Assembly: GCA_009779895.1 (NCBI GenBank)
Contig: WRBB01000015.1
Span: 1 to 64,000 of the forward strand
Direction of reading: 5' to 3'
DNA from: Lachnospiraceae bacterium
Lineage (GTDB): Bacteria > Bacillota > Clostridia > Lachnospirales > Lachnospiraceae
Length of the DNA: 64,000 bases
Both the position numbers and the translations under genes were made by a program. The notes beneath the pieces are model-generated. The model searched no databases and was not told the DNA's origin. It saw nothing but the letters and a program-made list of their open reading frames with translations. This document shows, in pieces, positions 11,677-21,441 of this stretch (positions are counted from its first letter, which is position 1; the number at the start of each line of letters is the position of its first letter).

Positions 11677-13047
11677 TTAAATGGGATTGAGTTTTTTCCG
11701 GATAATTGTAATAGTATTATTTAAAGCCTCATCTGTTTCAATCAATGTTTCAATTCTTTTTACACCATTTATAACCGTGCCATGATCACGGCCACCTAAA
11801 AGAATACCAATACCCTCTAAGGTACTATCTGTATTTGTATTGTGACGGCAAAGATACATAACAATATGTCTGGGTAATACAATATTTGCGCTTCGTTTTT
11901 TACCGATGATATCAGCTATTGAAATATTAAAATGTTCTGCAACTGTTTCTAATATCAATGTATCGGTGATTTCACGTGTATTGGTAACAAAATCTTTTAA
12001 AGCTTCTGATGCCAAAGGTATATCAATGGATTTTTTTTCTAAATTATAAAAAGCAATTAATTTATTTAAAGAACCTTCTAACTCACGAATATTTGATTTG
12101 ATGTTACTGGCAATGTATTGAATCACTTCATCTGGAATATTATAACTTTCTAAGAAATCCAATTCTATTTTCTTTTTTAAAATAGCCATCCGTGTTTCAT
12201 AATCAGGTGCTTGTATGTCAGCGCTTAATCCCCAACTAAAGCGGGTTCGTAAGCGTGCATCTAAAGTTTCTAAATCTTTTGGTGGGCGATCAGAAGAAAT
12301 GATGATTTGTTTTCCGGAATTATGCATGTGATTAAATGTATGGAAAAATTCTTCTTGTGTACCTGATTTTCCGATGATAAATTGAATATCATCTATCAAA
12401 AGAACATCGTTGTTTCTATATTTGTCTCGGAAACTACTCATAGCCAATTCATCTCCGGCTTTACCTGTTTTTAAGGCATTGATCATTTCATTGGTAAATG
12501 CTTCGCTGGTAACATATAAAACCTTTTTATTTGGATTCATATTTATAATACGATGTGCAATAGAATGCATCAAATGTGTTTTTCCCAATCCAACACCTCC
12601 GTAGATAAAAAGAGGATTATAAACTTCACCGGGTTGTTTGGAAACAGCAAAAGATGCAGCATGGGCAAAATTGTTATTTTTGCCCACAACAAAAGTTTCA
12701 AAAGTATATCTTTTATTTAAATTGGCTTTTTCTATCAGAGTACTATTTTTTTTAGTTTCTTCTGCAATTTGTTTTTTAGATTCGATAAATTCTTCGTCAG
12801 AAGTTACAAAAGATATATCATACTCTTTGCCGGTCACTTCTGCAATACTTACTTTAAAAGGTAACAAATATTTATTTTCTATATGCTCTAAACTAGCTTC
12901 TTGATTTACTAGTATATAAACCATGTCTTTTGTAATTTCAAAGATGGTAAGAGGAGCAATCCAAGTATTATAAGCAATATTGGATGGGCAATATTCTGTT
13001 TTCATTTTATTGAGGATATTGTCCCAGTTTTCTTGCACGATGTTCAT
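11677..13047 (-). CDS. dnaA: Chromosomal replication initiator DnaA
   Basis: A 456-aa AAA+ initiator. Domain I is residues 1-85, the Walker A is GGVGLGKTH near 150-158, Walker B is VLLIDDIQF near 215, and domain IV ends with GGRDHGTVINGVKRI, the DnaA-box recognition helix. The start is ATG 13047 with AAGGAG eight bases upstream. It faces away from rpmH, as in most Firmicutes. Its product should bind the boxes found just downstream of its own gene and perhaps those near 0.4 kb and 45.9 kb. Confidence 0.98.
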   Translation of the reverse strand: MNIVQENWDNILNKMKTEYCPSNIAYNTWIAPLTIFEITKDMVYILVNQEASLEHIENKYLLPFKVSIAEVTGKEYDISFVTSDEEFIESKKQIAEETKKNSTLIEKANLNKRYTFETFVVGKNNNFAHAASFAVSKQPGEVYNPLFIYGGVGLGKTHLMHSIAHRIINMNPNKKVLYVTSEAFTNEMINALKTGKAGDELAMSSFRDKYRNNDVLLIDDIQFIIGKSGTQEEFFHTFNHMHNSGKQIIISSDRPPKDLETLDARLRTRFSWGLSADIQAPDYETRMAILKKKIELDFLESYNIPDEVIQYIASNIKSNIRELEGSLNKLIAFYNLEKKSIDIPLASEALKDFVTNTREITDTLILETVAEHFNISIADIIGKKRSANIVLPRHIVMYLCRHNTNTDSTLEGIGILLGGRDHGTVINGVKRIETLIETDEALNNTITIIRKKLNPI

Positions 13048-13164
13048 TTACAAATCTCCTTAAAATAATCTTCTTACTATTTTACATCAAAACAAAAATA
13101 TAAGCAATCTTACATTTGGAGTTACAGGAATAAATTAAAAAATATTTTAAAAGGTATTAATTAC

Positions 13165-13193
13165 TTGACTTACGAACTATTTTTGCATATAAT
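13165..13193 (+). promoter_or_regulatory. rpmH operon promoter
   Basis: TTGACT (13165-13170), a 17-base spacer and TATAAT (13188-13193) lie about 70 bases before rpmH. This is one of the best sigma-A-type promoters in the window. Confidence 0.8.
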
Positions 13194-13260
13194 TATACAG
13201 CGTGTCGAAAAATATTTTATATTAATTATATATGATAATAAAGAAAGTAGGTGTTTGAAT

Positions 13261-13395
13261 ATGAAAATGACATTTCAACCAAAAAAAAGATCAAGATCAA
13301 AAGTTCATGGTTTTAGAGCAAGGATGAGTTCTCCGGGTGGCAAAAGAGTATTGGCTGCCAGAAGAGCAAAAGGCAGAAAAGTATTGTCAGCATAG
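13261..13395 (+). CDS. rpmH: 50S ribosomal protein L34
   Basis: The 44-aa basic protein (starting [18 protein letters not shown] and ending AKGRKVLSA) is L34 of the large ribosomal subunit. It is the first gene of the rightward origin-proximal block, with a strong promoter upstream and a weak hairpin straight after its stop. The ATG at 13261 is favoured over an upstream in-frame ATG because it matches the invariant family start. An AAGTAGGTG ribosome site is upstream. Confidence 0.97.
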   Translation: MKMTFQPKKRSRSKVHGFRARMSSPGGKRVLAARRAKGRKVLSA

Positions 13396-13415
13396 GCCGC
13401 ATTTTGTGGCCTTTT
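13395..13415 (+). terminator. Attenuator-like hairpin between rpmH and rnpA
   Basis: GGCCGC and GTGGCC pair (one G-U) around ATTTT and are followed by TTTT. It would let rpmH be made in excess over rnpA, with partial read-through into the downstream genes. Confidence 0.5.
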
Positions 13416-13440
13416 CTTCTATAAAGAAAAGAGAAGAACC

Positions 13441-13782
13441 ATGAAATATACAAAATCCATAAAAAAAAATCATGATTTTCAAAAGATTTATAAGCAAGGA
13501 AAATCTTATGCAAATAAGTATTTGGTTATGTATGTATTAGAAAATGAAAAAAATGAAAATAGGCTTGGTATTTCTGTTAGTAAAAAAGTAGGAAATAGTG
13601 TAATAAGACATAGAATAACCAGATTGATTAGAGAAGCATATAGATTATCTGAACTTTTTTTTAGATGTGGCATAGATATTATAATCGTAGCAAGAGTAGC
13701 AGCAAAAGAAATAAATTATTTTGAAATAAAAAGTGCGTTAAAACATTTGGGAAAACTTCACCAGATATATATTAGGAAGTGA
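13441..13782 (+). CDS. rnpA: Ribonuclease P protein component
   Basis: A 113-aa basic protein, the protein subunit that helps RNase P RNA mature tRNA 5' ends. The conserved block [25 protein letters not shown] (residues about 41-65, the RNR motif) is present. It follows rpmH in the usual order and its stop overlaps the GTG start of yidD by four bases. Confidence 0.96.
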   Translation: MKYTKSIKKNHDFQKIYKQGKSYANKYLVMYVLENEKNENRLGISVSKKVGNSVIRHRITRLIREAYRLSELFFRCGIDIIIVARVAAKEINYFEIKSALKHLGKLHQIYIRK

Positions 13783-14003
13783 TAAAAACGTTGAAAATTG
13801 TTTTAATAGGTTTTATTAAATTATATAAATTAATAAAATCCGGTGTTAGTACCACTCCGCATTGCAGATATTATCCAACTTGTTCTAATTATGGGTTAGA
13901 AGCCATTGAAAAGTATGGAGCATGGAAAGGTTTTGGTCTAACTATATGGAGGGTTTTGCGTTGCAATCCTTTTGTAAAAGGGGGATATGATCCCGTACCT
14001 TAA
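13779..14003 (+). CDS. yidD: Membrane protein insertion efficiency factor YidD
   Basis: A 74-aa protein with the family's cysteine pattern ([19 protein letters not shown] and RCNPF). YidD assists YidC in inserting membrane proteins. The start is GTG 13779 within the rnpA stop (GTGATAA), so translation is coupled. It ends GGYDPVP, as is common in the family, and precedes yidC by 32 bases. Confidence 0.95.
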   Translation: MIKTLKIVLIGFIKLYKLIKSGVSTTPHCRYYPTCSNYGLEAIEKYGAWKGFGLTIWRVLRCNPFVKGGYDPVP

Positions 14004-14035
14004 TTATAAAAGGTGTAGGTATAAATGGAGGATAA

Positions 14036-15370
14036 ATGAGTATGTATGGAGTAGCAATGGCAGCAGATTGGCCGATTATTGGGGATATAGCTAGATTGCT
14101 CGGCTTTTTGATGAGTTTTATTTTTGACACTTTATCAAGAATTGGTATTGAAAGTGTTGGTATTTCGATTATTGTATTTACGATCATCATTTATATGTTG
14201 ATGTTACCATTAACAATCAAACAACAAAAAAGTATGCGGATGCAATCTGTTACAGCACCGGAAATTCAAGCAGTTCAAAAAAAATATGCCGGTAAAAAAG
14301 ATCAGGCATCCATGATGAAGCAGCAAGAAGAAATGAAAATGATTCATGAAAAATATGGAACATCTGCTACCGGTGGTTGCTTGCCTCTTTTGATTCAAAT
14401 GCCTATATTGTTTGCATTATTTCCTGTTATCCAAAATATTCCTCGTTTTGTGAATAGCATTGGACGAGTATATGACAATGTTGTTGCGGCGGTTTTAAAC
14501 ACAGATGGTTATCAACAAATTATAGAGACGATTATAGAAAATGCACCTGCAACTATGAATTTGGGTATGTATGGTACGGAAACCCATGAGGCAATTCGTT
14601 TAACTTTATATCGTTTTCAAGAATCTTCTTGGATAGAGTTAAGGCAGTTAATCCCAAATATCACTGATTTGGTAAATTCTACCGTAGAAACATTACATAA
14701 TTACAACTATTTCTTAGGTGTAAATATGAGTGAAGCACCTTTAACATTGGCACAAGCTTCCTTAAATCCTTTTAATCCAGGTGGCCTTTTATTAGCCGCT
14801 ATGATTCCGGTTATTGCAGGTTTGACTCAATTTTTGAGTGTAAAATTAAATCCACAACCAACACAACAGGTAGAGGGTCAAGCAGGTCAGATTGCAAATT
14901 CAATGAAGTCTATGATTTATATTATGCCACTGTTTTCTGTATTTATGGGTTTTACATTGCCTGCAGGTTTGGGTTTATATTGGGCGGTGAGTGCTTTGGT
15001 GAGAAGTGCTCAACAATTGATTATCAATCGGCAATTGCGTAAGAAACCTTTGGAAGAAATGATCAAAGAAAATCAAGAAAGAGCCGCAAGAAAGCGTGAA
15101 AAAAAAGGTGTGAGAGCAAGTGCTTTGAATCAAATGGCAACTCAAACAACCAGAAATGTAGAAGATAAAAGAGAAGAAAAGTCTAAAGCGACCATTGATA
15201 AAAATATTTCAAGCAAAAGTGTTTCCAGCAATGCTGCACCCGGTAGTTTGGCATCTAGGGCAAATATGGTAAGTAGATATAATACAGGCCAAAGTACAAA
15301 AAATGAACCAAAAACCGATGTAGATAAAAAAAAGAAAAACAGTGGAAAGGAAAATACAAATGAAAAATAG
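14036..15370 (+). CDS. yidC: Membrane insertase YidC/OxaA
   Basis: A 444-aa membrane insertase. The first segment (about residues 5-30) is followed by the conserved core, with IKQQKSMRMQ, GGCLPLLIQMPI and PAGLGLYWAVS. A long charged cytoplasmic tail (about 340-444, rich in Lys, Arg, Ser and Asn) extends beyond the five-helix core and may contact ribosomes. Relative to minimal homologues there is a sizeable insertion between the core blocks (about residues 150-245). The start is ATG 14036, five bases after GGAGG. Its end overlaps jag by 11 bases. Confidence 0.94.
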   Translation: MSMYGVAMAADWPIIGDIARLLGFLMSFIFDTLSRIGIESVGISIIVFTIIIYMLMLPLTIKQQKSMRMQSVTAPEIQAVQKKYAGKKDQASMMKQQEEMKMIHEKYGTSATGGCLPLLIQMPILFALFPVIQNIPRFVNSIGRVYDNVVAAVLNTDGYQQIIETIIENAPATMNLGMYGTETHEAIRLTLYRFQESSWIELRQLIPNITDLVNSTVETLHNYNYFLGVNMSEAPLTLAQASLNPFNPGGLLLAAMIPVIAGLTQFLSVKLNPQPTQQVEGQAGQIANSMKSMIYIMPLFSVFMGFTLPAGLGLYWAVSALVRSAQQLIINRQLRKKPLEEMIKENQERAARKREKKGVRASALNQMATQTTRNVEDKREEKSKATIDKNISSKSVSSNAAPGSLASRANMVSRYNTGQSTKNEPKTDVDKKKKNSGKENTNEK

Positions 15371-16151
15371 TATTAGAGTTTCAGCAAAAGATATTGATGA
15401 TGCCATTACAGACGCCATGGTTCAACTTGGAGTGACGAGTGATAAATTAGAATATGAAGTGATTGAAAAAGGAAGTTCCGGTTTTTTGGGAATTGGTATG
15501 AAACAAGCAGTGATAGAGGCTTGGAGAAAGTCGGATCGACCTCAAAAAGTGGAAAATGAAAAATCGGATGCATTTGTAACAAAGGGAGTAAAAAAATCTG
15601 CGAAGATAGAAAAGCCTGTAAAAGAAGAGATTAAAAAAAGTAAAGAGATAGAAAAAGCGATAGAAGAGCCGGTAGAGGTAGAACTGGTTGAGATTACGAT
15701 TGAGGCAAAAAAAGCGGTAGAAGATTTTTTGATTGCAACGTTAACTGCGATGGGACTAACAATTGAATTAACAATGGATGTAGATTCTTATAACGTTCTT
15801 TGTGTGGATGTAAAAGGCGAAAATATGGGGCTTATTATTGGAAAGCGTGGTCAAACATTGGATTCTTTGCAATATTTGGCAAATCGTGTTGTGAATAAGT
15901 ACCAAACAGAATATATTCGGGTAAAATTGGATACAGAAAATTATCGGGCGCGCCGTGAGGAAACCTTGACCCGATTGGCTAGAAATTTGGCAAGCAAGGT
16001 AAAGCGAACAAGGCGTCCGGTATCTTTGGAGCCTATGAATCCTTATGAAAGAAGAATTATTCACTCTGTGTTGCAATCAAACCCTTATGTTTCAACACAT
16101 AGTGAGGGAGAAGAACCTTATCGCAAAGTCGTAATTACACTGAAACGATAA
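15360..16151 (+). CDS. jag: RNA-binding protein Jag/KhpB
   Basis: A 263-aa cytoplasmic RNA-binding protein. The Jag N-terminal domain is at residues 1-50 (KGSSGFLGIG), a Lys/Glu-rich linker follows, then a KH domain (about 130-190, with GLIIGKRGQTLDSLQ) and an R3H domain ending in RKVVITLKR. Jag/KhpB partners a small KH protein and affects cell division and elongation in Firmicutes. The ATG at 15360 matches the family start (MKNSIRVSAK); the GTG at 15342 lies further into yidC and adds six non-conserved residues. The gene overlaps the yidC end. Confidence 0.93.
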   Translation: MKNSIRVSAKDIDDAITDAMVQLGVTSDKLEYEVIEKGSSGFLGIGMKQAVIEAWRKSDRPQKVENEKSDAFVTKGVKKSAKIEKPVKEEIKKSKEIEKAIEEPVEVELVEITIEAKKAVEDFLIATLTAMGLTIELTMDVDSYNVLCVDVKGENMGLIIGKRGQTLDSLQYLANRVVNKYQTEYIRVKLDTENYRARREETLTRLARNLASKVKRTRRPVSLEPMNPYERRIIHSVLQSNPYVSTHSEGEEPYRKVVITLKR

Positions 16152-16171
16152 AACAATGATAGAAATCTATT

Positions 16172-16209
16172 TTAGCTAAAACTCTGATTTATGGGTTTTA
16201 GCTAATTTT
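16172..16209 (+). terminator. Hairpin between jag and mnmE
   Basis: TTAGCTAAAAC (16172-16182) and GTTTTAGCTAA (16195-16205) form a perfect 11-bp stem with a 12-base loop, followed by TTTT. It is likely a partial terminator separating jag from mnmE, which has no clear promoter of its own. Confidence 0.6.
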
Positions 16210-16229
16210 AAAATATGAGGTAAGTGTAA

Positions 16230-17603
16230 ATGAATAGAGATACAATTGGGGCGATTTCTACGGGCATGAGTAATTCGGGGATTGGTATTGTTCGAATTAT
16301 TGGTTCGGATGCTCTAAAAGTGATTGATAAAATATATAAGGGGAAAGTACTACTTTCTAAGGTTGATAGCCATACCATACATTATGGTTATATTATCAAC
16401 AAAGAAGATATGATTGATGAAGTTTTGGTATCTGTTATGCGAGCACCAAGGACTTATACCGGCGAAGACACAGTAGAAATAAATTGCCATGGTGGTACTT
16501 TTGTTGTGCAAAAAGTATTAGAAACGGTAATAAATCATGGTGCAAGGTTGGCGGAACCGGGAGAAATATCAAAACGTGCATTTTTAAATGGTAAGATGGA
16601 TTTGTCTCAAGCGGAAGCAGTGATTGATCTGATCCATGCAAAAAACGAATATGCTTTAAAAGGCTCTTTGTATCAATTAAAAGGGAATGTCAAGAAAAAA
16701 ATAGGTCTGATACGTGAGGAAATTCTTTATCACACAGCTTTTATTGAATCTGCTTTAGATGATCCGGAGCATTTTGAGTTTACAGGTTATGAAGAAAAAC
16801 TATATTGTAGCATTGTGGATATTGTGAATCGTGTGAATAACTTGATCAAACAGGTAGATGAAGGTCGTGTAATCAAAGAGGGTATTCAAACAGTTATTAT
16901 AGGGAAGCCGAATGTAGGAAAGTCTTCTTTGCTGAATGTATTCGCAGGAAAAGAGCGGGCGATTGTCACGGATATAGAGGGAACTACCAGAGATATTTTA
17001 GAAGAGCACATTAATCTTGGTGGCCTTAGTTTAAATATCATTGATACAGCAGGTATTCGAGAGACGGAAGATATCATTGAAAAAATGGGTGTGAATAAAG
17101 CCAAAGAATATGTGGAAAACTCGGATTTAATTATTTATGTGGTAGATGCGGCAAAACCTTTGGATAAAAACGATGGAAAGATTGTTTCTTTGTTATCAAA
17201 TAAAAAAGTGATTGTTTTATTAAATAAGTCTGATTTAAAAATGGTTGTGAATCCGTTGGATGTAAAGGCCGTTTTAGCAGTGGATACACCTATTATAGAG
17301 ATTTCTGCGAAAGAAGAGCAGGGTATTCAAGAAGTGATTGACGTGTTGCATGAAATGTTTTTACAAGGTAAAGTAACATGGAATGATGAAATGTATATGG
17401 GTGGTTTGCGACAGAAACATGCGCTGTCTGAGGCTCTTAATAGTTTAAATAAGGTTTTGGAAAGCATAGATGCCAAAATGCCGGAAGATTTTCTTTCGAT
17501 TGATTTAATGGCGGCATATGAATTTTTAGGGGAAATTACCGGAGAAACAGTGGGAGAAGATTTGATTCATGAAATATTCAGCAAGTTCTGTATGGGAAAA
17601 TAA
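16230..17603 (+). CDS. mnmE: tRNA modification GTPase MnmE
   Basis: A 457-aa GTPase that works with MnmG to place the carboxymethylaminomethyl group on U34 of certain tRNAs. The N-terminal folate-binding domain begins RDTIGAIST; the G domain has GKPNVGKSS (about residue 228), a TTRDILEE switch, [10 protein letters not shown] and NKSD. The essential C-terminal cysteine motif is present (FCMGK at the very end). Its last 35 bases overlap mnmG. Confidence 0.97.
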   Translation: MNRDTIGAISTGMSNSGIGIVRIIGSDALKVIDKIYKGKVLLSKVDSHTIHYGYIINKEDMIDEVLVSVMRAPRTYTGEDTVEINCHGGTFVVQKVLETVINHGARLAEPGEISKRAFLNGKMDLSQAEAVIDLIHAKNEYALKGSLYQLKGNVKKKIGLIREEILYHTAFIESALDDPEHFEFTGYEEKLYCSIVDIVNRVNNLIKQVDEGRVIKEGIQTVIIGKPNVGKSSLLNVFAGKERAIVTDIEGTTRDILEEHINLGGLSLNIIDTAGIRETEDIIEKMGVNKAKEYVENSDLIIYVVDAAKPLDKNDGKIVSLLSNKKVIVLLNKSDLKMVVNPLDVKAVLAVDTPIIEISAKEEQGIQEVIDVLHEMFLQGKVTWNDEMYMGGLRQKHALSEALNSLNKVLESIDAKMPEDFLSIDLMAAYEFLGEITGETVGEDLIHEIFSKFCMGK

Positions 17604-19488
17604 AAGTGAATATGAAATTATTGTGATTGGCGGAGGCCATGCTGGCTGTGAAGCGGCATTGGCATGTGCTAGATTGGGTTTTTCCACATTGATGTTCACA
17701 GTCAGTGTGAATAGTGTTGCTTTGATGCCTTGTAATCCAAATATTGGTGGAACATCAAAAGGACATTTGGTGAAAGAAATTGATGCTTTGGGCGGAGAAA
17801 TGGGTAAGGTAATTGATCAATCTTTTATTCAATCCAAAATGCTAAATCGTTCAAAGGGCCCGGCGGTACATTCTTTGCGTGCCCAGGCAGATAAGGAGCG
17901 TTATAGTCAAATCATGCGTGCGGTTTTGCAAAACCAAGAAAATTTGGCGATTCAACAAATGGAAGTGACGGATCTTTTGGTGACAAACGGAAAAATATAT
18001 GGTCTTAGAACTTATTCTGGAGCCATATACCATTGTAAGGCGGTTATTCTGTGTACAGGTACCTATTTGAAAGCAAGATGCGTCTATGGCGAAATTAGCA
18101 ATGATATTGGACCGGATGGTTTGCAAGCGGCCCATTATCTTTCTGAAAGTTTAAGAAATCTTGGAATTCGGATGTATCGTTTTAAGACAGGTACGCCTGC
18201 CCGTATTGATAAAAATACGGTTGATTTTAGTCAAATGGAAGAGCAAAAAGGAGATGAGGTTATTGTACCGTTTTCATTTACGACAGATGCGGCAGCCATA
18301 CAAAAAGAGCAAATTTCTTGCTGGTTGACTTATACCAATGAAAAAACCCATGGGATTATTCGGGAAAATCTACATCGTTCGCCATTGTATTCCGGATTAA
18401 TTGAGGGAGTTGGTCCCAGATACTGTCCCTCCATAGAGGACAAAGTGGTGCGTTTTGCAGATAAATTGCGGCATCAAGTATTTATTGAGCCGGAGGGTGT
18501 GCACACCAATGAGATGTATGTAGGGGGGATGTCCAGCTCTCTTCCGGAAGATGTGCAATATGAGATGTACCGCTCTGTCAAAGGGCTTGAAAAGGCTCGT
18601 ATTATTAAAAATGCTTATGCCATTGAATATGATTGTATTGATGCAAGGCAATTGAAAGGAACGTTGGAATTTTTGGATGTTGCAGGTCTTTATAGTGCCG
18701 GGCAGTTTAATGGTAGTTCCGGCTATGAAGAGGCAGCTGCCCAAGGGTTGATTGCGGGAATCAATGCAGTTCGAAAGTTGCAGGGAAAAGATGAAATTAT
18801 AATAGACCGTTCCCAAGGTTATATAGGGGTTTTAATTGATGATTTAATTACCAAAGAAAGTCGGGAGCCCTATCGTATGATGACTTCCCGGGCAGAGTAT
18901 CGTTTGTTGCTGCGCCAAGATAATGCGGATCAACGTTTGACGCGAATTGGTTATGCGGTTGGTTTGATTGGGGAAGAGCGATATCAAGCTTTGTTGGAAA
19001 AAGAAAGATGGATAGAAGATGAAATGAAGCGACTGGAGCAAGTGTATGTTGGAACCTCTACGCAAGTACAAGAATTGTTGATAGAGCGTGGTAGTACAAA
19101 ATTGCAGTCAGGTGCCACTTTGGCCGATTTGATACGTCGTCCGGAACTTTGTTATGAAGATTTACAATCCCTTGATTTGGATAGGCCCAAATTGTCTTCG
19201 GCTGTTATGGAACAAGTGAATATTAATATCAAATATGCCGGTTATATTCAGCGGCAAAAACGTCAGGTCAATCAATTTCGAAAAATGGAGACAAAGCAAA
19301 TACCGGATGATATGGACTATGATCAAGTGTATTCCTTGCGGTTAGAAGCAAAGCAGAAATTAAAAGAAATTAAGCCAAAATCCCTTGGACAGGCTTCACG
19401 TATATCCGGTGTGTCACCGGCAGATATAGCTGTTTTGCTAATTTATTTAAAAGAAAGCAAATCAAAGGAAAGTAAAGCATATGAATGA
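17569..19488 (+). CDS. mnmG: tRNA uridine-5-carboxymethylaminomethyl(34) synthesis enzyme MnmG
   Basis: A 639-aa FAD-dependent partner of MnmE. The dinucleotide-binding motif is [13 protein letters not shown] (about residues 18-30); the family blocks [15 protein letters not shown] and [16 protein letters not shown] and a C-terminal helical domain follow. The start is ATG 17569, 35 bases inside mnmE; no later ATG precedes the FAD motif. The stop overlaps rsmG by eight bases. Confidence 0.97.
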   Translation: MKYSASSVWENKSEYEIIVIGGGHAGCEAALACARLGFSTLMFTVSVNSVALMPCNPNIGGTSKGHLVKEIDALGGEMGKVIDQSFIQSKMLNRSKGPAVHSLRAQADKERYSQIMRAVLQNQENLAIQQMEVTDLLVTNGKIYGLRTYSGAIYHCKAVILCTGTYLKARCVYGEISNDIGPDGLQAAHYLSESLRNLGIRMYRFKTGTPARIDKNTVDFSQMEEQKGDEVIVPFSFTTDAAAIQKEQISCWLTYTNEKTHGIIRENLHRSPLYSGLIEGVGPRYCPSIEDKVVRFADKLRHQVFIEPEGVHTNEMYVGGMSSSLPEDVQYEMYRSVKGLEKARIIKNAYAIEYDCIDARQLKGTLEFLDVAGLYSAGQFNGSSGYEEAAAQGLIAGINAVRKLQGKDEIIIDRSQGYIGVLIDDLITKESREPYRMMTSRAEYRLLLRQDNADQRLTRIGYAVGLIGEERYQALLEKERWIEDEMKRLEQVYVGTSTQVQELLIERGSTKLQSGATLADLIRRPELCYEDLQSLDLDRPKLSSAVMEQVNINIKYAGYIQRQKRQVNQFRKMETKQIPDDMDYDQVYSLRLEAKQKLKEIKPKSLGQASRISGVSPADIAVLLIYLKESKSKESKAYE

Positions 19489-20194
19489 TAAATTTATAAG
19501 GCAATTGGAAGAAATTGGAATTAAATTAGAAAAAGAAAAAGAACAAATGTTCGTAAAATATTTTGATTTATTAATAGATTGGAATCAAAAAATCAATTTA
19601 ACCGGTATTACGGCACAGCAAGAAGTATATGAAAAACATTTTTTAGATAGCTTAGCGATTACGCAGGTTGTTGATTTGAATAAAAATCAAAGAATAATAG
19701 ATGTTGGTACAGGTGCCGGTTTTCCCGGTATTCCATTGAAAATAGTTTTTCCGGAATTAAAAATTGATTTATTGGATTCATTGGCAAAAAGAATAAAATT
19801 TATAAATATAGTAATAGATGAATTGTCTTTGGATGGAATTCAAGCATATCATGGGCGTGCAGAGGATTTTGCTGGAAAAGAGGGAATGCGGGAGTCATAT
19901 GATTTGGCTGTGTCTAGGGCAGTATCGAAACTGCAGGTTTTAAGTGAGTATACACTTCCTTTCATAAAAACAAATGGAACATTTATTGCTTATAAGAGCG
20001 GTGAAATAGAAAAAGAGTTAGAGGAAGCAAAAAATGCGATTCAAACATTGGGTGGAGAATATGAGAATACAGTATATTTAAAATTGCCTATGACGGAAAT
20101 CAAACGTTCATTTGTGATGGTTCATAAGATAAAAAGCACAGATAATAAATATCCTCGCAAAGCAGGATTGCCGGAAAAAAAACCCATCTCTTAA
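19481..20194 (+). CDS. rsmG: 16S rRNA (guanine-N7) methyltransferase RsmG
   Basis: A 237-aa SAM-dependent methyltransferase acting on G527 of 16S rRNA. The SAM motif is [13 protein letters not shown] (about residues 70-82), preceded by KINLTGIT and EKHFLDSL. The start is ATG 19481 inside the end of mnmG. The terminator at 20177-20209 begins inside its last codons. Loss of RsmG gives low-level streptomycin resistance in other bacteria. Confidence 0.96.
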   Translation: MNDKFIRQLEEIGIKLEKEKEQMFVKYFDLLIDWNQKINLTGITAQQEVYEKHFLDSLAITQVVDLNKNQRIIDVGTGAGFPGIPLKIVFPELKIDLLDSLAKRIKFINIVIDELSLDGIQAYHGRAEDFAGKEGMRESYDLAVSRAVSKLQVLSEYTLPFIKTNGTFIAYKSGEIEKELEEAKNAIQTLGGEYENTVYLKLPMTEIKRSFVMVHKIKSTDNKYPRKAGLPEKKPIS

Positions 20195-20209
20195 CAGGAT
20201 GGGTTTTTT
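20177..20209. terminator. Bidirectional terminator after rsmG
   Basis: AAAAACCCATC pairs with GATGGGTTTTT around a nine-base loop; both strands end in T runs. It closes the rpmH-to-rsmG block and also serves the convergent hydrolase gene. The stop codon of rsmG lies in the loop. Confidence 0.85.
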
Positions 20210-20214
20210 GGCTT

Positions 20215-21171
20215 TTATAAATCGAATAGAATTTTCACTTGATCTACAAATTTACGCGGTGCTTCCAGTTGTGGAAGATATGTACAAGAAGATAAGCCAA
20301 TGATTTCAATAGCAGGTAAAAACTCTTGATATTTAATTGCTGCCTTATGATATTGATGGTCTTCATCTCCTACAAGAATAAAAACACTATTGGTGGTATT
20401 TTTTAGTTGATGAATCACATTGGCATTGATAAAACGACTAATAATACTGGCATATAAATATTTAGAGTTTGCATTGTTTTTTTGAGAGGCTTCGAAATAA
20501 ACTTCCATGTCATCAATGGATACTTTGTTGGCATTGTAATAATATCTATGCATAAAATCATTTTGAATGGTTTTTATATTCACAGATAGATTATAAATCA
20601 AAGTTCCAAAAATAGGGAGTGAAATAAGGTATCGTATTGTCTTGCCCCGTTTTGTTGGAATTTTTGCCAGCTCAACTAAATCTTGTGGGTTAACCATAAT
20701 AACTTTATCGATGATAGTATTATCATTTGCACAAGCAGCCAATGTAAAGGTGCCGGAGATACCGGTTGCGATGACATCTGTTTTTTTGCCAATCACATTT
20801 TTAATAAAATCGCTTATCATTTGCACATAAAGAAAGTTTGTGTATGTGATACTTGGTTTGTCGGAACGGCCACAGCCAAGCAAATCAATAGCGTATACTG
20901 TATTTGTCTGAGATAGGTCAGATATAACCTTATGCCACTCATGCTCTGAGCTTGCCACATTTGTATCATGAATGAGTAGAATTGGTTTTCCTCCCCCTTT
21001 TTTTGTATAGTAAATGGAACCAAAACGCCATTTATAGAAGTTATCTGGGTTTGCTTTTAATAAATTATATTTTGTAGAGATATGGTTTATTAATTTATTT
21101 AATGCAAATACTTTGGCTGTTATAATTCCGACAAGAAGAATTCCTGTTACGAATGTTTTTTTCCAATTCAA
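20215..21171 (-). CDS. Membrane-anchored alpha/beta-hydrolase-fold protein
   Basis: A 318-aa protein with an N-terminal membrane segment (about residues 7-25) and an alpha/beta-hydrolase fold. Fold markers are ILLIHDTN (oxyanion loop, where HG is usual), CGRSDKPS and VGDEDHQYH. The nucleophile elbow reads G-I-S139-G-T rather than GxSxG, and the place of the catalytic histidine before LPQLEAP is tyrosine (Y298). It may therefore be catalytically altered or inactive. It is the only leftward gene between rpmH and tRNA-Arg, inserted between rsmG and the parS sites. No substrate can be inferred. Confidence 0.8.
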   Translation of the reverse strand: MNWKKTFVTGILLVGIITAKVFALNKLINHISTKYNLLKANPDNFYKWRFGSIYYTKKGGGKPILLIHDTNVASSEHEWHKVISDLSQTNTVYAIDLLGCGRSDKPSITYTNFLYVQMISDFIKNVIGKKTDVIATGISGTFTLAACANDNTIIDKVIMVNPQDLVELAKIPTKRGKTIRYLISLPIFGTLIYNLSVNIKTIQNDFMHRYYYNANKVSIDDMEVYFEASQKNNANSKYLYASIISRFINANVIHQLKNTTNSVFILVGDEDHQYHKAAIKYQEFLPAIEIIGLSSCTYLPQLEAPRKFVDQVKILFDL

Positions 21172-21305
21172 AGTAAGTCACCTGCTTTCTAAAATATATA
21201 ATCATTATACTATATAAGTGCACTCAAATAAACCATTAAATTACGATTTGTTATCTTTATGAATAAAAAAATGAAGTGTTATATTCTAAACACATATAAA
21301 GAAAA

Positions 21306-21321
21306 TGTTTCACGTGAAACA
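21306..21321. promoter_or_regulatory. parS site 1
   Basis: TGTTTCACGTGAAACA, the exact 16-bp palindrome bound by ParB/Spo0J. It lies in the 270-base gap before parA. Confidence 0.95.
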
Positions 21322-21351
21322 TTTTGTGTCAAAAATATTGAAATTGTGGAA

Positions 21352-21367
21352 TGTTTCACGTGAAACA
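21352..21367. promoter_or_regulatory. parS site 2
   Basis: A second perfect TGTTTCACGTGAAACA, 46 bases from the first. It ends 24 bases before the parA -10, so ParB bound here could affect parA transcription. Confidence 0.95.
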
Positions 21368-21390
21368 TAGTAGATAAAGATTTTAAATAG

Positions 21391-21399
21391 TGTTATAAT
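21391..21399 (+). promoter_or_regulatory. parA extended -10 promoter
   Basis: TGTTATAAT is an extended -10 (TGnTATAAT). No good -35 is visible 17 bases upstream, which suits an extended -10. The parS site at 21352-21367 is immediately upstream. Confidence 0.55.
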
Positions 21400-21441
21400 G
21401 GTTAAAGTGTTGCTTATTAAAAAGCTGGAAAAGGAGTCGAA

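Noticed and set aside
13048-13260. DnaA boxes between dnaA and rpmH
   Set aside because: Searched both strands by eye; only promoter elements are evident, no TTATCCACA-like site.
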